NCBI GenBank assembly: GCA_018857735.1
Contig: JABMCL010000027.1
Location: 62,001 to 126,000 of the forward strand
Length of the DNA: 64,000 nucleotides
Reading direction: 5' to 3'
Source of the DNA: Alviniconcha marisindica
Lineage: Eukaryota; Mollusca; Gastropoda; Provannidae
Within the stretch, counting starts at the first letter, position 1; the number at the start of each line of letters is the position of its first letter. The position numbers were made by a program, and so were the translations under genes. Below the pieces are notes generated by a model that was given only the letters and a program-made list of their open reading frames with translations, was not told the DNA's origin and made no database searches. Shown piece after piece: positions 34,131 to 46,210 of this stretch.

Positions 34131-34671
34131 CCATTCTCTCTATTTCTTTATCAGTCCTATATCCATATTTGAGCATGTTTTGTGCGTGAATCCCCTGAAG
34201 GTTGGCCGGGGATGTCTGATGTCTTCCTTCTGTCTGGAATCTCAGGGCTGTCATTTGATTCCCCTTTCCTCTTTCCTGTCCCCTCTCTCGTTTTTCGACC
34301 TGGTCCTCTTGCTATTTCTGTCATGTTGTTAATTTTTTTCCCTGTTAATGGTCCATTCTTCAGCCTTTGTTTTTAAAGAAAATTCCCTCAGCAGTTGTCG
34401 CTTTTCGTATGGCATTTGCCGTTGAGCAGCTGGGAGGTGACAGTTGGTAGTTGGTTACTGCAGCTTGCTGCCATACTGGTATTTGTCATGATACATTTAT
34501 ATAATATTTTGAATTCCCATTGCTGCTGTTCATTTTTGTTTTAAAATAATTTATATATAGTTTTACCTTATATGCTTTGCTAACAAGGGCAATATCGCTA
34601 ACAAGTGCGATACTGACGGCATTAACTCTTCGAACGAGTTGTGGTTGGTGTTTGTGTATGTATGCACGCGC

Positions 34672-34751
<80 letters not shown>

Positions 34752-35025
34752 ACTGGCCCTTGCACAAACTACCATTTTATAATGTACGATAAGAAGCATA
34801 GTATGCACACACACACACGGTCAGGAAGATTTGAAGACCCGCAACTATCACAGGAACTGTGCTGACACGACTCCATTGCTACAGTTTAGCCTTGGAAACA
34901 TGCATATATAATAGGCTAGTCTCTCTACTTTGCTTGCTTTTCCCCCCCCCCCCCCCCCCCCAGCCTGACTCTCGAAGACTTTGTCTACGCCATTATAGTT
35001 AACATCTATTGTTCAGACAACCGGG

Positions 35026-35075
<50 letters not shown>

Positions 35076-35402
35076 TGAGACTGGCAAGTAGCAGAGAGAG
35101 AGAGAGAGAGAGCACGGATCTGCGCTTTCAATCACCCTCCATTCACGGTGTGTGTGGCACGTGTGCAACTACTTGCCGGTCTGTGTGGTTTACTTTCACC
35201 GTGAATTGTGCAATGACGTATCCAGACGCCGTCTTTACGAGCCTGAATGAAAAAAGGTTTTTGTTGTTGTATATTTCATTTCCTGTTTTCCAAAGTAGGA
35301 GCACAATGATATAACGGATTCTACAGAATGACCAAAGTACTATATGCATGGTATTTGTGACAGCAGTGACACTGATGTACCACTACTACGACTTGGGAAT
35401 AT

Positions 35403-35484
<82 letters not shown>

Positions 35485-35697
35485 CAACAACAAAACCCCA
35501 GAAAAATGAGAAGGCAAAAGGGGCGAAGAAGAAGAAGAAGAAGAAAAAGAGCCGATCGTCTGACACACAAACTATTCATTTTTTTCCCCTTCTCCTTCTT
35601 TAAAAAAAATCTTTTTTCTCTATACTAATTTTATCATCTTTATTGCAACTCAGTTTCATCTGCTTATTACCGTGCGTTTTTGTTTTTTTTGTTTTTG

Positions 35698-35783
<86 letters not shown>

Positions 35784-37782
35784 AATATTTAAGTTTGTGA
35801 CCTGTGAAAGTTTGGATTGCTGTGTTTAAGATCAAGGTAACATTTCCATTATATGTGGGTGATGTCTTTTAAACCGATTAAGTTTTTGTAACCAAACTTG
35901 GTATGATGCATTATATATCTCGAATCCCAATTCACGTTTACCGTTTGTTAACTTTTGTTTTGTCCCTTCGAAAAAGGGGCTTACCCCGAACATTTGCACA
36001 TGCATTGTATTGACATATAACATTAGCGTTCCTTTTAACCGTGTATGTATTTGGATCTTGTAATGAATGGAACTCGGCTAAGTCTCCGAGGTGAAATACA
36101 TCATCTCTTGATTGCAAAAACCATGGTCATATACAAGTAGGCCCACCGTCTTAAGGCCATCTGGCCGCACCTTTGAGCGTGCTGCAGTGCAGCGCTGATA
36201 ATAAGGCTGTTTATAAGTGACTTCGGTTTCACTGCTGGTGGCATAAAATAAAGAAGAGGGAAAAAATCCTGTGCATAAACCCACCCTATCAGTTAATTAT
36301 CCCTTTTCCTGTCTGCGTCAAAACTCCAATATCAGTGGCATTCCGAGTTAGTCGGCTCAACGCACATCACTGGGTTTGCTGGAATTTTCACTGAGATAGC
36401 CTGAAGTTAACGGGTAATAAAATTGTCGTCCATGACGGTATTTGGTCAGATAATAATATGTGAGCGGGCCGGTTAACTATTCGTCGTGTGATAGAGGTAA
36501 GGGGCGTAGTGAACCAGGCACGCGGTGTCAGCATGGACTCTATGGTTATATAGAATCGATGGTTGTAGTGGCACCTCCACGCCAATGGCTCCTCCATCAG
36601 CACCACTAGTTGGCCTCTGCCAGTACTCTGCTACCACTTCTAGCAGCACTTCCACCACCGCCTCAAGTAGAACCTCCACCACAACCTCAAGCTGTACCTC
36701 CACCTCTACCTCAAACAGTACCTCTACCACCACCTCATAAAATCCCCAAGTGCACGTCCACTAGCACCTCGAGTTAGTTCCTCCACCAACGTCTCTGAGC
36801 AGAACCTCTACCTGTACCTAAACTAGTATTTCCACCAGCACCTTCACTAGCACTTCCACCAGTACCTCCACTAACCCCCCCACCAGTACCCCATCAGTAA
36901 CGTTTCACCAACACCGCAACCAGTATCTCCACTATTACCTCCACCAACACCCCCACCAGTACCTCCACCAACACCGCCACCAGTATCTCCACCAGTACCC
37001 CGTCAGTACCTCCACCAACATCGCTACCAGTATCTCTACCAGTACCTCCACCAACTCCCCCACCAGTACCTCATCAGTGCCTCCACCGGCACCCTCACCA
37101 GTACCGCCACCAGCACCCACACCAGTACCTCCTCCAGCACCCCATCAGTACATCCACCAGCAACCCTACGAATAACTCCACCGTCCTCATCGTGAAACAA
37201 GACCGCCACTTCCTGTTAACGATGCCGACGTTTTAACCGCCTGCGGACACAGACCCCTTTCACTTAGATTTTTGCGCATGCGCAATGGACTGGCGTGTCA
37301 AATTTGCCGGAAGTAGGGGGGAACACGTCAACTGGGTTGCTGGCCGAGCGCATAGCTGTATTTCCCTAGTACTAGTAGTAGTGAAAACCTCGCATTTCAC
37401 GGCGACAAGATGGGCGCAAAAGATCACTGCCGTATAATCCACTGCACCACTGGTCGAATAAAAGCCAGGAATCCCGCGGAACGTCTGTCATTTAGTTTCA
37501 GTAAAAAGGCAAAGTATCGTATTCCGCGGCGCTGACTCGAGAATGATCCCCGGCCCAGTCTGTTGAGAATGAAGTTTTTGTTTTTTTACGTTTATTTTTT
37601 CTTCATCTTATTCAAGTGTACCGGCTGTGCACTTAATTACTACAGTATATACCACTGTTGTTAGAACGAGAGCGTTTGGAGCTAGAGGCCTTGAAGGACA
37701 TTGACCCAAGCAACTATCGGCGTAACGCCAGTAATGAGCTGCCGAAACTTAATGGAACAGGTCGCGCGCGCGAGCTTGTGAG

Positions 37783-37855
<73 letters not shown>

Positions 37856-38147
37856 GTGTGTTTACGTGAACAGGTGATGCGATGAGTGAATGACTGTTAT
37901 ATATAATTTTTTCATAATGAATTTTGAATCAGTTTTACTGTATGGTGCATAGGTCTTTATTTATTTTTGTTACCATTGCTCTCTGTCCTTTCTCCTTTAT
38001 TTTGTACGTACGTATGACAGTTCTTCTCTATGGAATAAGAGCAGCTTGATCTGCATGAAACAAGATTTAGTTTACATGTTTGGAAAGAGTGATCCGTAAC
38101 GAACAAACACACACACACACACATGCACACACACACACACGCAAACA

Positions 38148-38204
<57 letters not shown>

Positions 38205-38584
38205 GATTTTCCAGTTTTTTTGTTTTTGTCACAGTGCCTCGAAAAACTGGCCCATCCTATTTTCTGCCTTCTCGTCGCTTCAGTTTTATGTTCCCCCCAA
38301 ACCTCTTCAGACAGAAATGTATTTTTGTGTCCTGAAATGTGAATCGGACTTCTCTTTGTGATTTGATGACACGTGTTTCGCTCTGACATGACCTTCGTGT
38401 TGGACACTCGAGTAGCATGTGGTTTACCGATAACCCTCTATCAGGTAATTACATACTGGCCTACTCGGATTACAACATAGTTATTTAGGAAAGATGGGTA
38501 TGACTTTACTGCACGTAATAATGTAAGATATTTTGTATGATACGAATGTTAGAACTTTTGTTGCTAAACTGTTGGTAAATTAAC

Positions 38585-38648
<64 letters not shown>

Positions 38649-38651
38649 CAT

Positions 38652-38708
<57 letters not shown>

Positions 38709-38797
38709 AGTTAATTTACATATATATATATATATATTATATAGTATAATATATATATTATTATATATATAATATTATATATATATATATATATATA

Positions 38798-38854
<57 letters not shown>

Positions 38855-39821
38855 TATATGCCTGTCTCATCAACATTAACCTTCGTGTTTGAATAAGCGT
38901 TAACTATCACGAGTCGATCCATTGTTTTCACTGATACATTTCTGGCGTTGTGTGGCGGCAGGAACTGTGCCGGGTGTGTGTGTGCAGACTACGTTGTCGA
39001 CCGGGAGCGTCAACCTAGTCTACCTGAGGCGGTCTGGTGACCACTACACCCCCACCTTCACCGAGGACCCCGCTGATACCAAGTACCTGGAGGAGCTCCG
39101 GTATGCTTGTGGACTCAGCGTGCAGTTTCCCACAGGTGAGACAATGCCAGGGTATAATTAGTCAGATAACAGGACTTCCATCTGAAGCAAACGTGTAACT
39201 GTATTTGTATTTGTTTGTTGAGCCAGTTTCGTGATGAAAGGATTGTCTCTGTTCTTGAAATAAATTGGAGGAATTGCGCATGCTACGGCAGATTCATAAT
39301 AAAAAATAGTTTTTTTGACACAAATCCTTTACTGTTATCTAACTGACACAACGCTTAACCGTTACCAATCTTCTGGCACACCGTGTGACTGTTACCTCTA
39401 CTAGCACACCGCTTAACCGTCACCAGTCTTCTGGCACACCGTGTGACTGTTACCTCTACTGACACGTCGCTTGACCGTTACCGGTCTTCTGGCACACCGT
39501 GTAACTGTTACCTCTACAGACACGTCGCTTGACCGTTACCGGTCTTCTGGCACACTGTGTGACTGTTACCTCTACTGACACACCGCTTGACTGTTGTCTG
39601 TCTATAAAACATTGCTTGCAGGTGTCAGCAGCGCTAGCAGTGCCAGCTGCCAACCGGACAAGTTTGGTGACGACTACTACAACGACTGTCCCGACACCAG
39701 CCCGAGGCCCAGCCAACGCCCCTCCCCACTCCCCAACTCCGCCAACAGGTGGTGGCCTGAATGGACACGGCTCTGTGCCATTGGCACTCTGGTGCTAGCA
39801 CCTGTCGTTGGACTCTTATAG
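32060..39821 (+). CDS. Secreted, probably GPI-anchored NTR/NtA-like-fold protein (3 exons, 215 aa)
   Basis: Exons 32060-32333, 38962-39135 and 39622-39821 join in phase (1, 1) to 215 codons plus TAG. The product starts with a signal peptide (MASVKEPMQTLCSALVYGCL LFHLCGG, cleavage near residue 27). A compact domain follows with four cysteines, then a Pro/Ser/Asp-rich linker. It ends in a short hydrophobic tail (CAIGTLVLAPVVGLL) after a small-residue NSAN stretch, the pattern of a GPI-anchor signal. The domain pattern is ADVVxxGxV...YxxxLxVxxVYKG...INVT...C...LSTGxxxLVYL...LxxLxxxC. It resembles the OB-fold NTR/TIMP-like and agrin N-terminal (NtA) domains, with cysteines placed for two disulfides. 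This is my pattern-level judgement, not a search result; the ligand and function are unknown. The first intron is 6.6 kb and full of repeats. Confidence 0.65.
32992..33295. repeat. 24-bp tandem repeat (about 12.7 copies)
   Basis: The unit is CTACTTCTCACTACTGCCACTTTC with TTTC/TGTC variants. Because 24 is a multiple of 3 and the unit lacks stops in several frames, frames on both strands stay open. This is a minisatellite in intron 1 of the NTR-like gene, not a coding repeat. Confidence 0.9.
33540..33832. repeat. Compound poly-C / (CT)n / (AC)n / (AG)n region
   Basis: Poly-C (about 33540-33564), CT (33598-33629), AC (33629-33684 with one interruption) and a perfect AG tract (33765-33832) lie close together in the intron. 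Confidence 0.9.
34038..34126. repeat. (AC)n microsatellite
   Basis: An AC run of about 89 nt in intron 1 of the NTR-like gene. Confidence 0.95.
34674..34749. repeat. (AG)n microsatellite
   Basis: A perfect AG run of about 76 nt. Confidence 0.95.
35405..35482. repeat. (AC)n microsatellite
   Basis: An AC run of about 78 nt. A (TG)n run of about 46 nt also lies at 35026-35072 and poly-C at 34942-34961. Confidence 0.95.
35699..35781. repeat. (TG)n microsatellite
   Basis: A TG run of about 83 nt, 217 nt beyond the AC tract that ends at 35482. The two complementary tracts could pair in single-stranded DNA. Confidence 0.95.
36575..37180. repeat. ACC-rich degenerate minisatellite
   Basis: About 600 nt of degenerate units of 12-15 nt (ACCTCCACCAGTACC, ACACCGCCACCAGTATC). 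The Thr/Ser/Pro reading on plus and the Val/Glu/Gly reading on minus are by-products of the repeat. It is intronic. Confidence 0.8.
37665..37760 (+). CDS. Possible symmetric cassette exon in intron 1 of the NTR-like gene
   Basis: Between CACTGTTGTTAG and a donor GGAACAG|GTCGCG lies a 96-nt stretch, phase 1 to phase 1, reading RERLELEALKDIDPSNYRRN then ASNELPKLNGT. Both phases match the flanking NTR-like exons, so it could be inserted without a frameshift. However, direct joining of exons 1 and 2 gives the better domain. It may be an alternative exon, an exon of another gene, or chance. Confidence 0.3.
37779..37860. repeat. (TG)n microsatellite
   Basis: TG tract with two single-base interruptions, beginning directly after GAGCTTGTGAG. 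Confidence 0.95.
38107..38201. repeat. (AC)n microsatellite
   Basis: AC tract with ATGC, ACGC and ACC interruptions, about 95 nt. Confidence 0.95.
38572..38853. repeat. Palindromic (AC)n/(GT)n hairpin followed by (AT)n and (GT)n
   Basis: GTAAATTAACTTAC leads into about 60 nt of AC. After a loop of about 8 nt about 50 nt of GT follow, ending in GTGTGAGTTAATTTAC, the inverse of the start. The structure is one imperfect palindrome of about 150 nt. (AT)n-rich (about 38719-38800) and (GT)n (about 38800-38853) tracts follow. Confidence 0.9.
38962..39135 (+). CDS. NTR-like protein exon 2
   Basis: The acceptor is TGTGGCGGCAG|GAACTG and the donor is CCCACAG|GTGAGA, phase 1 to phase 1. It encodes TVPGVCVQTTLSTGSVNLVY then LRRSGDHYTPTFTEDPADTK and YLEELRYACGLSVQFPT. 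The CxxxLSTGxxxLVYL segment corresponds to the core C-terminal strands of an NTR/NtA fold. Confidence 0.7.
39353..39600. repeat. 58-bp tandem repeat in intron 2 of the NTR-like gene
   Basis: GCTTAACCG or GCTTGACCG begins exactly every 58 nt at 39353, 39411, 39469, 39527 and 39585. The units contain CTTCTGGCACACCGTGTGAC and GTTACCTCTACTGACAC. There are four full copies and a partial one. The array ends about 20 nt before the exon 3 acceptor. Confidence 0.9.
39622..39821 (+). CDS. NTR-like protein exon 3 (linker and GPI-type tail)
   Basis: The acceptor is ATTGCTTGCAG|GTGTC, phase 1, ending at TAG (39819-39821). It encodes VSSASSASCQPDKFGDDYYN then DCPDTSPRPSQRPSPLPNSA and NRWWPEWTRLCAIGTLVLAP VVGLL. 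The short hydrophobic terminus with no basic residues after it fits a GPI signal rather than a transmembrane anchor. Confidence 0.7.
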
Positions 39822-39869
39822 TGCACACAGCAGCCGGCCGCTCCAGTTAAAGCACCATGTCGTAACTAG

Positions 39870-40285
39870 TCATCGTCAACACCACGCTTCCATAGCAATT
39901 AAAATAATTTATGTTGTAGCAGTCATCGTCAGCATCGGATTTCTCGATTCAAATAATATGCTTTGTTGCGGTCAACGTCAAATGTTTCTAAATTAGAAAG
40001 AAAGAAAAAAAGGTTGTGGCGGCCATCGTCAAAATCAGATTGCTAAGTATAAATAATTTATTCTATTGCGTTTATTGTCAAAATCACACTTCTGAAACGG
40101 AAAAGAGTTTAACATGTTGTGGCAATCGTCAACTTCATGTATTTAAATCCAAGTAATGTTACGGTCATCGTTACAATCACGTTTGTATATCAAAGTCATT
40201 TATTCTCTTCTGGTCATCGTCAAACGTCATGTTTCTTTATTCAAATAATTTATATTGCTGTGGTCATCAATATCACAGTTCAAAA
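39870..40285. repeat. Degenerate 55-65-bp tandem array downstream of the NTR-like gene
   Basis: Units of the type AAATAATTTATTCTGTTGCGG then TCATCGTCAAAATCAC recur about six or seven times with much divergence. They lie in the 3' UTR or just beyond it. Confidence 0.6.
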
Positions 40286-40734
40286 TTCACGTGAATGTCG
40301 TGATTGTGAAATGAAGCCCAGGTTCACTCGTAGGAGATTAACAAGCTGGGCTGAAGGGTGGGGATCGCTATACACGCGACCAAATTAAAAATATGTGCAA
40401 ACAAGCACCCCACTATTAACTACCAGCGAGATGTAGTCAGTTAAGGTTCTACCAGCACTTTGTTGTCAACCCTAAATCTGTGTTGCATGATGTATGACGA
40501 GTGTTTGCTATACAAGGTCAAGTCTTCCAGTAAATGGTGCCAAACATCCTGGATCTTCTTCTTCTTCTGTGTGAGATACTGGTCAGTTTGGTGTCCAGTT
40601 TGCAAGCGCGTGTGTGTAATGATATCAGAAGGGGGGGGGGGGGGGGTGTTGAGACTACGGTCATGTATGTGCATGAATTTTTGGGGATTGAGACGCTTGC
40701 AAAGACGACCCCAGTTCTGTCATTTACCGTTACA

Positions 40735-40862
40735 TCATGAATAATAATTATTTAAAAAACAAACAAACAAAAAACCCACCAATGACAAACAAACAAAAAC
40801 AAACAAACAAACAAACAAGAACAACCCTCCCCCCATATATCAACAACAACAACAACAACAAA

Positions 40863-40900
<38 letters not shown>

Positions 40901-40925
40901 CAAAAACAAAAACAACAACAAACGA
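40735..40925. repeat. A-rich simple repeats (AAAC)n, (AAC)n and (AC)n
   Basis: AACA-type repeats, (CAA)n and an AC run (about 40864-40897). Poly-G also lies at 40630-40647. Confidence 0.85.
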
Positions 40926-41453
40926 ACTACCCGCTCCTCGTTGTACCTACGCTTCAGCCACAGCAGAGGAACGTACAAGCAGCCAAGCAAACCCCAGCAA
41001 CCAGTGGCTCTGTTCGGCATTAGAGCTAAATGATGACTCTGTACCATCAAACCAAGTTTGGTTGCGAAGGATTAACAGTTCAGAAAATTTAGCAGAACAA
41101 GTTATTTTAATAATATTGCCTTGCAGACCGAAAATCAGCTCTCGTTTCTTTAATCTTCTTTTTTTCGCGGAACACCGCGACTCGTGATGATGCACCATCA
41201 TACCAAGTTTGGTTAGAAAAAGGTCAATTCTTGGATTTTAACGTCCCGTCAACCGCGTAGGTTCACCTAGGAACCGATTAAAAAAAGGTCGAGCGTTCAG
41301 AAGATACCGTCTGGGCAAGGTCCGGACACATGGAAACAATGATACACATATATCCCCCGTCCCCCAACACCCCACCCCCAACTTCGAGTCATTACAGGGA
41401 ATATAATAACTTCATTCACTGTCCAGCAGGAAGGGACATAACCCCTGCCGTGC

Positions 41454-41793
41454 AAAACTCAAGATCCAAAGACATGAAAGGTTCAAAAGAACGATATTTA
41501 TTAGGACAAACCACAACATGCGAATTTTCGGGGTAACCCCCTTTATCAATCTACAAAACGACACTTAAATAGCAGTTAAACGGAAAACAACAACAACAAA
41601 AAACGATGAAAAATGAGATGTAGAGCTAAGACCCTTGCCTGTTTTTGGTTGAGCTAGGTTGTTTTCGTCTCATTTTTCTTCGTTTTTCACCGTTTAACTG
41701 TTGTTAAAGTGTTTACCCCGAAAATTTGCATGTTGTGGTTTGTCCTAATAAATATAGCTCTTTTGAACGTTTTATGTTTTGGGATCTTGTTTT
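41454..41793. mobile_element. Long inverted repeat (foldback/MITE-like)
   Basis: The left arm (about 41454-41620) and right arm (about 41668-41793) are inverse copies. AAGATCC...GGTTCAAAAGA, TATTTATTAGGACAAACCAC followed by AACATGC, and CAGTTAAACGG...AAAAATGAGA recur inverted. The loop is about 47 nt. The left arm has about 40 nt of extra sequence, including an (AAC)n insertion. No coding sequence lies inside. A foldback or hairpin MITE is likely; no clear target-site duplication was identified. Confidence 0.75.
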
Positions 41794-43879
<2,086 letters not shown>

Positions 43880-44230
43880 TTCAGGCTGCAGTATGGAAAT
43901 CATAAATGATTCCATACAGCAGCATGAGAATCATGAATGACTGAAGGCCGCAGTATGTGAATCGTGATCGACTCCAGATACTAGCACAGTCATGAATAAC
44001 TCCATACAGCAGCGCTGGAATCATGAATGATTCCACAGCAAATATACGAAACAGGAACGATCAAAGACAATATTACGGGAATCACAGATAATTCCAGACA
44101 CTAGTATGTGAGCCATGAATGATTCCAAACAGCAGCAAGGGAATCATAAATGATGCCAGAAAGCGGTTGCCGGAATCATAAATGATTCCAGAAAACGGTT
44201 TAGAAATCATGAATGATTCCAACAGCAGCA
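43880..44230. repeat. Degenerate tandem repeat with palindromic core
   Basis: About nine units of roughly 38-42 nt, each centred on GGAATCATGAATGATTCC or variants. That core is a near-perfect inverted repeat. CAGCAG or CACTAGTATG-like spacers separate them. Confidence 0.75.
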
Positions 44231-45590
44231 TGATATGAACAATTCAAACAAGGTGGGTTAAAAACGAGCTTTCCATCCGAAGCAATAGGATGGATCTTAA
44301 AAATCACTAGGACAGCGGTGGTAACACGTTGCTTAATTTCTGGTGGCATGTTGTGCACAGGTCACCAGCAAAGTATCGAGGGTGTGTGACCACTGACATC
44401 CGCTAGCAGTCACATAGCAAGTCTGGTCCGCAAAAGAGCTTTAAGGGCAAAGCTCCAACCGGTCCAACCAAGAACACTCGATTCACTGACTGGGCCGATC
44501 TATTTGCAACTTTGATAAGCACATAGTTAAATGGTCCATTCAATGGCGGTCTTCGCGAACACAATGCTGAATGGTCCAACCATCAAATAGCTAGCCTACG
44601 CATAAGCACAACTCTTCACCCACCGTGGTAACCCCTCACTATTCCATACAACAATTTCGACAATAACTGGCAATGCATCATTCAGTTAACACCTGATTAA
44701 TGCACTCTGCGTGTGGGTGCAAAGAAGCGTGCTAGCTGTGACTGGACCACAAAGTTTCTTTTAATGTGGCAGTGCAGTGTTTCTCATCACACAAATCTGT
44801 GCAAGCACACACTCCGCAAGAGTTTTTCACGGCAACAAAGACTATACATGCACAAGAATCAGAGTCAAAACATCGTGTAATGGCCGTATTGGACCTCGCT
44901 GGACACGCTTGTTGAGCACGAAGGGTTGAAGAAAGCCAGGACGCAGGCAGTCTGTATGAGCAGGTACCGGAGCTTCAAAACAGCATGTCACAGCCAGCTA
45001 AAAGGAAACGTACAGTTTTGTCTATTTCCCCCTACGAGTCATACCCGTCCTTCAAGTTCCATGTCCACAAATGTACGCTGCGTAGCTTCCCCGACGAGAT
45101 GGCCGTGGTCTTTAGTACTCGCGTGGTGAAGCGATGAGACCTTGATGTGATCCAATATTAACTACACGCCGGGAGAACTGACGTGGCTGATGAAGACGTA
45201 CCTGGTGTCAAAATACAGCACTAGACACAGCTGTCATCAGAATCCTCTGCAGTAACGACCGACTGAGCATCTTTCATGCCTCCCACCCATCTCTAAAACT
45301 GATGGGTAAATTGCATAAAATATAATCTAAAAACAAAAAAGCAACAACACCACACATCTGATAGGGAATGGCAAGATGCAACAGATGCCTGCAATTGTCT
45401 ACGACAATGAAGATTTAAACAGATAAATTACAACAGTGGAACACTGAAACATAATCGTTTGTTCCTTCAGTGAAATTGTGGTTGCTGTTTTTTTGTTTTT
45501 CCCTCTTTCTCTTAATGTGATCGCTACACAGACGTGCACGTTTCGTACGTTTGGGGTGAGCATAATATCAGCACGTTGATGACGATCGAA
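44231..45590. other. Intergenic, nothing recognised
   Basis: Mixed-composition sequence without a supportable gene; short frames on both strands have no family similarity that I can see. Confidence 0.5.
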
Positions 45591-45604
45591 TAATGGGTTT
45601 GTGA

Positions 45605-46135
45605 GGCAGATGGTCAACGTACGCTGTTCTGACGAGACAGACACTGAACTTGAAGTGTTATGGCGAGACATAAGTTCAACTTGACGCATTTTGGAGAAAT
45701 AAACGTTCAGCCTTGAGTGTTCTGGGGAGACATACGATCAACTTGAAGTGTTCTGATGAGACAGACGTTCCATCTGAAGAATTATGGCCTGATACGATCC
45801 ACTTGAAGTGTTTTGACGAGACAAGTGTTCGACCTGAAGAATTAAGGAGAAATACGATCCACTTGAAGTGTTCTGATGAGACAGACGTTCCATCTGAAGA
45901 AGTATGGCGAGATAGATCCACTTGAAATGTTCTGACGAGACAGACCCTTAATCAGCTTTATATTTTGAAGGGACAATGTGAGACATTCCATGTGAGACAG
46001 ACGTTCAATTTAGTGTTCTGACGACCTAAACGTTCAACTTGAAATATTCTGGCGAGACAGACGTTCAGCTTGACCTTTTCTGCCAAGACAGCCATTCATC
46101 TTGAAGTTTTTTGGTGAGACAGGCGTTCAGCTAGG
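45605..46135. repeat. Degenerate 32-34-bp minisatellite
   Basis: Units of the type CTTGAAGTGTTCTGACGAGA followed by CAGACGTTCAA repeat about 15 times. A higher-order pair of about 66 nt near 45720-45930 produces frames such as HLKCSDETDVPSEE. These are by-products of the array. Confidence 0.75.
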
Positions 46136-46172
46136 CATGTATAAACAAGCTGTCACAGAAACTGAGATGTCG

Positions 46173-46179
46173 CGGGGGT

Positions 46180-46209
<30 letters not shown>
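46173..46209. repeat. Poly-G tract
   Basis: A run of about 37 nt of almost pure G (one T interruption), strongly quadruplex-prone on the plus strand. Confidence 0.95.

Positions 46210-46210
<1 letters not shown>

Noticed and set aside
36473..36733. Val/Glu-rich repeat frame on minus and Thr/Ser-rich frame on plus
   Set aside because: By-product of the ACC-type minisatellite.
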